Source of the DNA: Biscogniauxia marginata
Lineage: Eukaryota > Ascomycota > Sordariomycetes > Xylariales > Xylariaceae
Assembly (NCBI GenBank): GCA_022695795.1
Contig: MU404071.1
Span: 1 to 64,000 of the forward strand
Length of the DNA: 64,000 bases
Direction of reading: 5' to 3'
The position numbers and the translations under genes were made by a program. This document shows positions 9,727 to 19,700 of the stretch, piece by piece. The stretch's first letter is position 1, and every line of letters starts with the position of its first letter. Under the pieces are notes generated by a model. The model saw only the letters and a list, made by a program, of their open reading frames with translations, was not told the DNA's origin and did not search any database.

Positions 9727-11808
9727 AGTATATGGAGTAGTCAAGATATCATATCCGAAATCAAGTCGGGCATCAATCTCAAAATTTGATTCAAAACGTA
9801 CGCCTACTGAAAACACTGCGATGTTGAAATGCAGAAGTTAGATTGAAGAGGAGAACCCTACCAAATGGTCAACCCAGCTTGGTCATCTTCTAGTTTCATA
9901 TATAATTATCAATAACAAGCTTATCCAGCGTGAACCAATTCCCTTACTCATATTCTCAAGAACGAGATGTTTAATAAACAAATGGTTTTTATTGATATCA
10001 GAAGGTACCTATATTTTTTTCTGCATCATTTAATCATGCTTTACTCACATGGGTATTGAGAAAACTAATATAATTGACGAGAACGGGGGGGGGCATATTG
10101 GGATCTCAGCGGTTCACATTTAGTTGAGGGTCACCTGTTTTTGTCTCCTTAGAATAGGGGAATAGGGACTGTCTCTTCCCCCTATATATGCCACCTGGCA
10201 GCTCTTTAACAGCCGTTCCGGTCTGTTAGTGTGTAGAACCTGGGGAAGTGAATTGACGCACCGCCACGACAAGTCAGCAAGCCACATTTGTGGTGCATAT
10301 TGAACTTTGTGGGGTGGTCAAAGCACCAAGGACTTAAATTCAGAAATCTCGCTGGCAGGTATTCTGGAGTTGCTCTCCATCATTACCTAGTAAAGTTCCA
10401 AAAGACTAGAAATCTTGATGATTGGTTAATCGTCATTCTTAATTCCGTAGATCACCATAACTCAAGTCCTGTCTATGACCTTGTGGAAGGGCCTGCGAAG
10501 ATTCCCTAAATTATTGACCACATGTTTGTTTGTTATTTACCTACCTAGGTAGGTAGGTATCATTCTAAACAAAAAAAAAAAGGTGAGTTTACTTTCTTGT
10601 AAGAAATTTGTTTCTCATTTAGAATCTTAGACAAGACATGCACACTCTAAATTCATAGTCAAGACATTGGGGCTTTCGCGGGGTGTTGTATGCATCATGT
10701 CAATAGTTAGGTGTAAGTCACATCTCACTCAGCCCCAACTTCATTGTGTATCCAAAAATGGGAAGATTCTTCCTTTTCATCATAGTGGTATATTCGTCGG
10801 GTGCATTTGGGACCTGTCATAGGTTCAACTTAATTAATAACTAGTCTGCTGTACGTGACCGCTGAGATATTTCTCGTATCGGCGCATATAGCGGCGATAT
10901 TTCCCGAGCCTTGCTTTGGTTCTAGTCACACAAAATCAAGCTTACTATTGCAGATGAACGACTCAGCTAATCCTCATCATACGAAAATCACTTCATCTCT
11001 TTCGATCACACTCTGATACGAGCGAAGTTGAGATAGCTGGCAAGACTTATACCGCAAATATTCATTAGTGGACACCCACAGGGCCTCAAAGGCGTTAAAC
11101 AGCCGAGCGTTATAACCAATCATTAATAAGACTTTGTCATACATGGGCCCGGCAGCATATACACACCAGCCAGAAAAGGCAATTAGCTACAGAGGGTTCA
11201 GCCGTGAAATAAACAAACCTGTTGTCCCAAGTTACACGGCAGTCATAGGCAAAAGCTCACCATCTATGTCCTCCCGTGACCGGCGTGGTATGCACTAGTG
11301 AGCATGATCAATCTAGAATCAGGCCTTGTAGTCGGATTGGCTTGTGTTTCCTGCGCGTTTTTACAAACTCATATAGACAGAGTCCATACTATTGGGTTCT
11401 GGGTGCCTGTTGTGGCAACGAGGCTCGACTGCTTGCATGTTCTATAGGACATAGTCGCACTGCATTTCACTTGTGCAAGCGAAGATTTCACCGCTTTCTC
11501 CGCATCATCCCATCGCCTGCTAGAGTTCGGGCCTGAAGGCAAACGACACGCTTATAGCCTCATCCATCATCCTTGCAGGGTCTCTTATTAGTATATCCAT
11601 CCAGCTGGGACGCTTCAGCGCGCGTGAATGCTTCTTGTGTGCCGCAGCCAACATGAGACCCGAGCTAATATCGCTACGACATAAAATTTTCGTATACGAC
11701 AATCTACGGGAGGTTGATGGCGTGACTAGCCAAAGTTCCAGATCATGATAATAGCAGTGGATATATTAGTGACTATTGTTAGCTAGCTTAGGATAGGAGT
11801 GGCTTTCC
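9727..11808. other. Long intergenic region
   Basis: Two kilobases without a gene I can support. It contains an AT-rich stretch just after the OMT, an inverted TACCTACC/GGTAGGTA tetranucleotide tract near 10,538-10,560, and a short coding-like relic at about 10,370-10,440 that reads VKFQKTRNLDDWL and resembles VIFQSRKFDDWL near 2,710-2,745. Other short open frames (for example 11,276-11,536) have no recognisable family features. Confidence 0.5.
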
Positions 11809-12055
11809 TTATATAGAGAGGCTCACGCTAGCGAAGCTAATATCTGTGTATAGTTACTATGTATAAGTATCGAGCATCTGCCCATGAGTTTCCGAATGCC
11901 TGCAACTCGTCTACAGCTCTTCCAAATATACACATCCATCTTTGCTGCTCACACCTTTTCAACGCCTCCTTTTCTTTGTTCTTTCTCGCGTGTTTTGTCT
12001 TCTTAATCACATAATCAACGCAATTCATCCCACTGGGGTACTTCTTCGGCTAAAA
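11809..12055 (+). promoter_or_regulatory. Core promoter and pyrimidine-rich leader of the peroxidase gene
   Basis: TTATATAGAG at 11,809-11,818 fits a TATA box about 240 bp before the ATG. From about 11,939 to 12,002 the coding strand is rich in C and T (CTTTTCTTTGTTCTTTCTCG), a pattern often seen around transcription starts of well-expressed filamentous-fungal genes. No start site was mapped. Confidence 0.45.
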
Positions 12056-13199
12056 ATGAAGACATGCGCCGTCTTTGTCGGGCTTGCTGCCATGAATGTT
12101 TTTGCATATCCCGGTATGGATCGTACTCTGGCGGAGATTCAAGCCCGAGATGAGTTCCAGCTTGAAGGGCGGTCAACTGATCTCTTCGGCGACCTTCTCG
12201 GCAACATTGTCACTTCAGTGGGAGGCACCATCAAGAGCATTCTACAGGGTAATAGCGCTACAGCCGATAGCTCTACATATTCGGCCCCTAGTCCGCTGTC
12301 CTCGGGTTCATGCTCCAGTGACCCACTCTGCCGCTGGTACTGGATCGTCAAAGATATGCAAGACAACTTTGCCGATCAGAATGGCTGCACTGACTCTGCT
12401 CGAGGTGCCATTAGGCAAGGTTTTCACGATGCTGCAACGTGGGATACGAATTCCCCTTACGGTGGCGCTGATGGGTCACTCGTGCTCTCAAATGAACTCT
12501 CCCGGCCAGAGAACAGAGGACTAGAACCTATTGGCGCCATAACCAAGGCTTGGTACGATAAGTACAAGCAGTACGATGTCACCATGGCAGATCTCATTCA
12601 AACGGCCGCAATCGTGGCCACCGTCTCCTGCCCCGGCGGCCCTCGAATTCGTGCATTCGTGGGCCGTCGAGATGACAGCCGTGCTGGGCCCCAAGGCATG
12701 CTGCCCTTGCCGTTTCAAGATGCGCAGTACCTGATCAACCTCTTCCAGGCTAAAACATTCACTGCCAGCGACCTGGTGGCCTTGATTGGCGCTCATACAG
12801 CCTCGAAGCAGTTCTTTGTTGACTCCTCGCGAAGTGGCGCCTCGCAGGACTCCACGCCCAACATCTGGGACACGGGCTACTATGCTGAGACGCTGTCGAG
12901 TAACAACCAAAGTATTTTGGTCTTCCAGAGCGACCGTAACCTCGCTACATTCCCCTCGACTCGGAAGCAGTGGGCTGCCTTCGCCGACCCCCATAGTGGC
13001 CAGGGGCAGTGGGCTTCTGTAAGTCTTCCCTGTTTACTTTAATATTGCCGTGTGACCATGGGTGGCATGATGCAGAAGCTAATACGAACGTCATATCATG
13101 TAGGCTTACGCCCAAGCTTACTTCCGCATGAGCATGCTTGGCTTGAGCAATATGCAGAATCTCACGGAGATCACTCCCGTCATCCCTCTACCGCGATAA
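12056..13199 (+). CDS. Secreted class II heme peroxidase (AA2-type)
   Basis: Two exons (12056-13018, 13104-13199) separated by an 85 nt intron (GTAAGT...TAG) give 352 aa. The N terminus MKTCAVFVGLAAMNVFAYPG is a probable secretion signal. RQGFHDAATW places distal Arg120 and His124 with Asp125 as calcium ligand. LIGAHTAS gives proximal His247, and several Cys suggest disulfides. This is the lignin/manganese-type peroxidase superfamily as found in ascomycetes, which oxidises phenolic substrates with hydrogen peroxide outside the cell. I cannot assign a manganese site or a surface tryptophan. The upstream in-frame ATG at 11,942 lies in the pyrimidine-rich leader, so 12,056 was chosen. The gene is intact although the RIP-mutated retrotransposon block starts only about 300 bp downstream. 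Membership in the adjoining biosynthetic group is uncertain. Confidence 0.9.
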
Positions 13200-13495
13200 G
13201 CGCGCTGCCGCCGCATTAGTCTGGTATTCATAGACTTCAACCCATTAGGAAAGCCTAGTCTTCAGGAGTAGATGAGTTAGTATCGGTTAGAGAAAGTCTA
13301 TATTGTCGCGGTTGTGATAGTTTTCTAGGACGGGTGAACCGTACCCTTTCTGTTGGTATTACATTGTCAACTGATAACTATTGCTTAAAGTTCTGCATAA
13401 CATGATGGAAGTGTCCATTATATATATAGTTTTTTTTCCAGTCACATATCCTGTTTTAATTGTAATGTATTTAAATTAATGTTTATAGTCTGGCA

Positions 13496-13934
13496 TGTGA
13501 CGAACCTCCCTATGTATTCCTAGTCAGCTGACTTCACAGGTGAATACGTACTTAGTTTTCTTGATTTAAAGGTAATAGTGAATTAAGATTAATTCAAGAG
13601 ATTTATAATGCTTTGTTCGTTAGAGAGATTTTAAGGTATTTTTATTATAGTATTTAAGAGTGACTATAGTCTTAGATTAATAACTAAGGAACAATAAATG
13701 ATTAGATACATAAGAAACTTTAGACTTTTTATATTTTTCCTTCTTTTTAGAGTAGCTCTATGTCTTTTAATGTTTAAAAGTGGTAAAAACATTTCTTTTA
13801 TTATGTTTAAAACACTTATAAACATACCCTTTTAAGTGGGGCTTTTTAGACGCTTAACCGGAAATTCTCCGAGTAATGTTTAAAACTTTAGGCATTTTTT
13901 TCTTTACTTGTTAGTTACATGTTAAATTATAATA
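13496..13934 (-). repeat. LTR, leftmost copy (3' LTR of outer minus-sense element)
   Basis: It begins TGTGACGAACCTCCC on the plus strand and ends ATAATA (decayed TAACA). A pyrimidine run follows (TTACTCTTTTTTT), which on the minus strand is the polypurine tract expected next to a 3' LTR. The bases just before it are TGGCA; no matching duplication was found at the far end. This marks the left edge of the transposon block. Confidence 0.75.
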
Positions 13935-13989
13935 TTACTCTTTTTTTTTTTAAATCTTTATCTTTAAAGATAAATAATAAATATAACCT

Positions 13990-14590
13990 TCTTACTTACG
14001 TTATTATACCACTTCTTTTTTATTATTATTAACCTTAATTATGTTAAGTCGAATAACGAAATTAAAACCTCGAGTGAAACCTTTATTCGAGAGTCGTAAA
14101 ACACTAGTTATAACGATTAAAAAATTCGGTTTTAAAGCCATGCCTTGTTTTTAGTATTTCGATAATAATTAGTTATATAAAGTGATAGAAAATATAAAAA
14201 AGTATAAATGTTATATTGCTTTAAACGTCTTTTATAATGAAAACAGGGTTTTATTAAACTCCTTTAAACATATTCGTTTTAAAAACGATTATTTAACTGA
14301 AGAAAAAAAGGTGGTTTAATAATAACTCTAAAAAGTGTTCGCTTATTAACGCGAATTATTTACTCGTTTTAAACGTTTAAACCGTTAAAGAAAAATGCTT
14401 CGTTTTAAAGAGGTAAAAATAATTTAGCATGATCTTTAAAGTCTAAACAAGTTAAAAAAACAAGAAAAACTAGAAGCTAAACGAGAAGTTTTAACCAAGT
14501 AAACTAAATTTATTTTCGAAGTCGTTCTTTTTTTTGATTAGTTATAACTAAACCCGGATTTCGATTTTTAGGCCTTTTTAGCCGATTTAA
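13990..14590 (+). pseudogene. Antisense extra ORF of the chromovirus, copy 1 (decayed)
   Basis: This stretch lies antisense to gag-pol, between the polypurine tract and the chromodomain region. Conceptual plus-strand translation gives FGFKAMPCF and later KYKCYIALNV, which align with the other four copies at the same place. The frame is broken by many TAA/TAG. See the copy at 19,041 for the fullest description. Confidence 0.6.
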
Positions 14591-14817
14591 ATACCGGCGG
14601 TGAAATTCCGCAAATTTAATTATTAAGTTTTTTAAGTGTTTTCTTTTAATAAGTAGTTTTTTTACTTAATAAGATATTATAATTAATTACTAACTTTTTT
14701 TAAGTTTAATACTTTTTTTACTTCGTATTTATTAGGGTTTTTTTTTAAATTTTAATTGGTTTTTTAGCAAGGCGTTTTTTAGTGCTGGTTTTAAAAGTAA
14801 AACATAAAATATAAAAT

Positions 14818-15246
14818 GTATTTGTGACGAACCTCCCTGTATGTTCCTAGTCAGCTGACTTCACAGGTGAGTACGTACTGGGATTTCTTGATTTGCAGGT
14901 AACAGTGGGTTGAGATTGGTTCAATTGATTCACAATGTTTTGTTCGTCAGAGAGGTTTCAAGGTACTCTCACTATAGTATCAAAGAGTGACTGTAGTCTT
15001 AGATTGATAGCTAAGGAACTAGAAAGAATGACTAGATACACAAGGAGATTCTGATTTATTTATACTCCAGAGACAAACAGAGAACATTTATCTTCTCTCT
15101 GATTCTCTGTGGATTCTGAGGGAGACAAACAGAGAATCCCACTTCTCTCTGATTCTCTGTGGAGCCTTAGGGAGAGTAACAGAGAATCCCACTTCAGGTC
15201 ACGGGACCAGAATCCTTGTTTTATCCCTGTTGGTCGTAACAGTATT
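14818..15246 (-). mobile_element. Solo LTR with TSD GTATT (least mutated copy)
   Basis: The LTR itself spans 14,823-15,241 (419 bp), from TGTGACGAACC to GGTCGTAACA. Both sides carry GTATT (14,818-14,822 and 15,242-15,246), and the flanks read through into the pol sequence seen uninterrupted near 19.92 kb and 27.70 kb. It is far less AT-biased than its relatives, which suggests insertion after most RIP in the block. It contains direct repeats of an AACAGAGAATCCCACTTC unit. Confidence 0.92.
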
Positions 15247-17078
15247 CTAGATCTTTTTAATAATGTTAATTTATAGTTAACTTTTAAAATAACCTTTTTA
15301 ATTTTATATAATTTTAATTTTTTAAACTTAAGTTTTTTGCTAGGCCGTTTTATTTTGATTTAAGGCGTTTTTGTTATTACGCCTTGTTATTAGCGAAGTA
15401 AATAAATTATGTCTTCTCTTTTTATAATTCTTTTTATAATCGTAATTATATTATTTAAACTTTTTCGGATAGTATCTTTGCTCTCAGGGCTTTTATTTCG
15501 ATTCTTGATGTTTTCGTGAGTTTAATTAATTACTTTTAAACTTCTACTTTCTAACTGTACACTGCTTTGTATAGTGATATCTTTATATTTTTGTTAATTG
15601 AAATATTATAAGCTATTTAAGCTATTAGTAGTAATTCTACCTAGTTATTTATTTCTTAATTAATATAACTTTTTAGATATTATTTCATTATTTAGTTTAG
15701 TTTCTTTATTTATTCGTTTATTTAGGGATAATACGTTATAAACAACTTTTATTTAACTTTTATCCGTTTTATTAAGCTAATTTAAAACTTTAAAATAATA
15801 CGTTTTAATAATCCATATTTACTAACATATTCTTTTAGGAAACTAAAAACTAGTTATTTTATTATGCTTAACTCGTTAAACGATAAGAAGTAGGCATATT
15901 TCGTAAGTTTATTAACGATTATCTATATACTGTTATAAGGTACTCCTATGGTAAGATCTTTTAACTTAAAAAGTTTCACTATAAAATTCCATATAATTAT
16001 ATACCACGCTTTGTTAAGTATTTAAGTTAATTATAATAGTTTATATAGTTTATATTGTGATGCTTTAGCCTTATTATAAACGTTATAATTCTTTATAATT
16101 CTTTTAATTGTTTATCATATTTCTAGAAAGTTAAATTCCTTTTAAAGTCGTTTTATCGTTTTGAAAATTCCTTAGTAATTATATAAAGGATATTTGTGGA
16201 ATTCTTTAACGAATTCATCTTATACTCGTTCTAATATATAAACCTTTTCCTTGTATAAAAGGAGTTCGTTACTAGATCCTTATTAAGATTATAATTATTT
16301 TTCTTTTTAATTATAATTTTCCCTAAAACGTAATTTCTAGTCTCCTATGTTAATTCGCATGTAAGTTAATACAATTGATTTGTTATTTTGTTATTTAAAT
16401 ATCTAGATATCTTTTTTATTAATTTTCGACTTATAATCTCCTTTTCTATTAAGTAAGTCTATTTAGACGTTTTTCTTTCCCTTAATATAATGAATTTTAA
16501 AATTAAACTTAAATAAAAAAATCATTTAATGTTTATATTTTTAATTAAGCGTTTATGTTATTATAAATCGTGTAAAATTCTTGTAATTTAAATAAATATT
16601 AATAGATTTTTTAGTTTTACTAAGCCATAGTTCTTATTCTTTTAATGCTTTAATAACTATTAATAGTTCCTTGTTATAAATTTAATAGTTTAGTTTAATA
16701 CTGTGTAGTGCCTTGAATAAATACGCGACTAGGTACTATTTTTTATTATCTTTTAATTACTTTAGAACTATTTTAATAGCGAAATTTAAGGCATTTATTT
16801 TTAGTCGCTTTTTTTTGTTTTCGTTTAGAAGTTTATATATAACCTCGCTAGTTACTACCTTTTTTAGTGAAATGGAAAGTTTTTTTTATTTTTATTAAGG
16901 TAGTTAATTTCGTTAATAGTTTAATAATTCGCTTAAAATCTTGGATGAGTTATTTAACGTAATTAATAAAGCCAAGAAATACGTGTATATTTATAACATT
17001 CCTAGGTTTTAACTAATCCTTAATTATTATTATTTTTTCTTTTTAAATACGGATTTCTCTTAAGCTTATTATAAACCC

Positions 17079-17546
17079 TAAATTGTTACAAATCAGCTCT
17101 GTTAGAAGGAACCCAACAGGGATGTCGGAACGGGAACCAAGAATGTGTGAAATAGTGGGACAGCACATATTCTATGTAACATCACGTGATGTTAAACCTG
17201 TATTAGTCGGTTAACTAGGACAGACTTAACATAGTGAGTCTAAGTTGGTTTAATAACCTATCTAGGTTTAAAGGTATCCAACATACCACAAGGAAGAAGT
17301 AATAGGTATAAATAAATTAAAATTTCCTATATAATTTGTTTCTCGTTCTTTAGCTATTAATTTAAGACTATAGTCACTTTTTAATACTATAGTGAGAATA
17401 CCTTAAAACCTCTCTAACGAATATAACATTATAAATCAATTAAACTAATCTTAACTTATTGTTACTTTTAAATTAAGAAAACCCAGTACGTATTTACCTG
17501 TGAAGTCAGTTGACTAGGAACACATAAGGAGGTTCGTCACATAAAT
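17079..17546 (+). mobile_element. Solo LTR with TSD TAAAT, inserted against pol
   Basis: The LTR spans 17,084-17,541 (458 bp), from TGTTACAAATCAG to GGTTCGTCACA, in the orientation opposite to the host pol. TAAAT flanks both sides (17,079-17,083 and 17,542-17,546). The empty site is visible in a sister copy near 21,865-21,885. It belongs to a second LTR subfamily that has ACATCACGTGATGTT in its U3 region. Confidence 0.92.
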
Positions 17547-17639
17547 AATCCAGTTTTTTAATATGTTATTTACTTTTAATTGAATAAACGAGTAGGTTTA
17601 CCCTTTTTAAGGCTTTTAACACTTGCTTTATATGTTCCT

Positions 17640-17715
17640 TATACTTTTTATCGCTTTTTAAGTAAATTAATATATCGTTCAAATAAATAAATACAAATTT
17701 ATCTAGAAACTTATA
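17640..17715 (-). pseudogene. Reverse transcriptase active-site relic (YxDD box)
   Basis: The minus strand translates as FVFIYLNDILIY, which matches the gypsy consensus FxxxYLDDILIYS with one RIP-type change. Equivalent boxes occur near 22.00, 29.76 and 35.78 kb on the minus strand and 45.20 kb on the plus strand, so at least five pol copies are present. Confidence 0.85.
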
Positions 17716-18481
17716 AAGAACCGTTATAATTATATGTTAAAATGTAACAAGTGCGTTAATAAGTCTAAACGGTATAACCTTGTATTTATAATATTTATAT
17801 ATCGTTTAAAAGGCAATATACTATTTATATCCTTTAGTTATTCTAATTATATAATAACCATTATAAAGGTTTAATGTTATAAAGATTTAGGCCTTATTAA
17901 TTTATTCTCTTATAAGTTTCATTAATAATAACGAATATTCGTTTTTTTAGTTACTTTATTAAGGTGTCGATAATTAATTACTCGTCGTTACACTAGATTT
18001 CTTTTTTCATTAATATGTTACTTCTCGTTTTTGTCGACTTTTAGTACCATGATTACTAAGTATCTTAATAAGGACTTTAATTCTCGAATATATCTTTTAT
18101 TAAGATCTTTTTAAATTCCTTTTTATAATGCTTTTTATTTTTCTTAATTTATAAAATATATTAAAAACAATTTTAGCTATTTTCTTTTTTTAAAATGGAT
18201 TTAATAATCTTATTAATTATGTTTTAATAATTCTTTTTTTATTTTCTTTTTAAATAATTTATAAAAACGGAGGTATTTATATAATTCTTTTTTCGTTAGA
18301 TTTTTAGGCTTAATTACTTGAATTATATAAGCGATATATTTCGTCTTTATATTCGTTTTTTTGGAGTTATTTATAATACTTATCTCGTAACCCGTAATAA
18401 TTAACTCCTCTTATTTTTAATCTCAATAAAACGTGTTTATCTCGAAATTTATTTGTGAATTACTTCTTTTAAACTAATTTA

Positions 18482-18963
18482 TGTGACGAACCTCCCTGTG
18501 TGTTCCTAGTCAGCTGACTTCACAGGTAAGTACGTACTGGGTTTTCTTAATTGAAGGTAATAATGGGTTGAGATTAGTTCAATTAATTCACAATGTTATA
18601 TTCGTTAAAGAGGTTTCAAGGTACTCTCACTATAATATTAAAGAGTGACTATAGTCTTAAATTAATAGCTAAAGAACTAGAAAGAATAATTAAATATATA
18701 AAGAGATTCTGATTTATTTATACTCTAGAAACAAACAGAGAATACTTATCTTCTCTCTGATTCTTTATAGATTCTTAAAGAGAGTAACAAAGAATCCCAC
18801 TTCTCTTTAATTCTCTGTGGATTCTCAAGGAGAGTAATAAAAAATCCCACTTCTCTTTGATTCTTTATAGATTCCCAGGGAAAGTCATAAAAAATCCCAT
18901 TTCAGGTCACGGGACCTTTAAAGTCACGTAACTTTTTCCTGTTTTATTCTTATTAGTCGTAAC
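18482..18963 (-). repeat. LTR (482 bp) at the left end of a second minus-sense element
   Basis: It starts TGTGACGAACCTCCC and ends GTCGTAACA, followed by TTATTTCTCTTTTTC, the complement of a polypurine tract. It is of the first LTR subfamily, with repeated AGAGAATCCCACTTC units and a GGTCACGGGACC palindrome. It abuts the outer element's pol at 18,481. Confidence 0.85.
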
Positions 18964-19040
18964 ATTATTTCTCTTTTTCTTTTGTTTTTATCTTTAAAAT
19001 AATTAAGTAAGTTTCTTTTTTCTTATTTCATTATTTATTA

Positions 19041-19700
19041 TGCCTCCTAAAAAAGTAATTAAATCTTTTATATATATAAATAAGAAATCCTTTTTTAAAT
19101 ATCGCAAGGAATTAGCTTATGCGATTTCTTAATTTGGTTTTAAAGTTATGTCTTATTTTTAGTACTTTAATAAAGGCTTATTTTATAAGATGTTAAAAGG
19201 TCGTAATAAATATTAAAATTATAGTGCTTTAAACGTATCGTTTTGCGATAAAAACCTTATTTTGTTATCTTTTTTTAAAAACCTTCGTATTAAGAAGTTA
19301 CGAGTTAATCGTGAAAAACGTACTACTAAATAGTCGTTTTTAGATCTTTAACGTCGTTATTAAAAAAAGGCTCGTTAAGAATCTAAGTATTAGTAAGCCG
19401 AGGCCAGCGAGGCCTTAAGTCGTTTAATTTGTTTAAATCGATAATAAAACTTTCTTTAAAAAAAGGGTGTATAGTTTATTTAAAAAGGTTTTTAGAATTT
19501 AAACGAGATGAAGAAGCAGGAACGTATTAAAGTAGAATAAAAACGCCTTAATAAAGAATAATAACGTACGGAGGAATCGCTACGTCAATTTAAATTTAAG
19601 CAAGACGTGCTTACTTCGGAGGTTTTCCCCTCTTTTGATTGGTCTTAACTGGATTTTTAGGCTTCCCCGGTCGATCCGGATTCTGGCGGTGAAAGTTTAC
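19041..19700 (+). pseudogene. Antisense extra ORF of the chromovirus, copy 2
   Basis: An ATG (MPPKKVIKS) opens a plus-strand reading frame that runs opposite to gag-pol in the gap between the 3' LTR and the chromodomain. Translation shows FFKYRKELAYAIS, GFKVMSYF, LFYKMLKGR, then a Lys/Glu/Arg-rich probable coiled coil (MKKQERIKVE) and a C-terminal DVLTSEVFPSFDWS. Many TAA/TAG codons sit where CAA or CAG would be. All five copies keep this order. From memory, fungal genomes encode families of small hypothetical proteins with a GFKVMPCSRC-type N terminus and further Cys ending in CDG; this looks like their RIP-decayed relative, with Cys changed to Tyr. Function unknown. Confidence 0.6.

Larger units (their letters stand above)
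13935..18481 (-). mobile_element. Outer minus-sense chromovirus remnant (antisense ORF and pol, gag missing)
   Basis: Reading on the minus strand, this is the 3' part of a gypsy element. It has a chromodomain-region relic near 14.6-14.8 kb, integrase and RNase H relics, and the reverse transcriptase motif (FVFIYLNDILIY after translation) near 17.67-17.71 kb. Two solo LTRs interrupt it at 14,823 and 17,084. It stops at 18,481, where another LTR begins, within pol. The gag portion of this copy is not present. The frame is destroyed by RIP-type stops. Confidence 0.75.

Noticed and set aside
11276..11702. Open frames on both strands before the peroxidase gene
   Set aside because: They overlap on opposite strands, lack recognisable motifs and have no splice partners that extend them.
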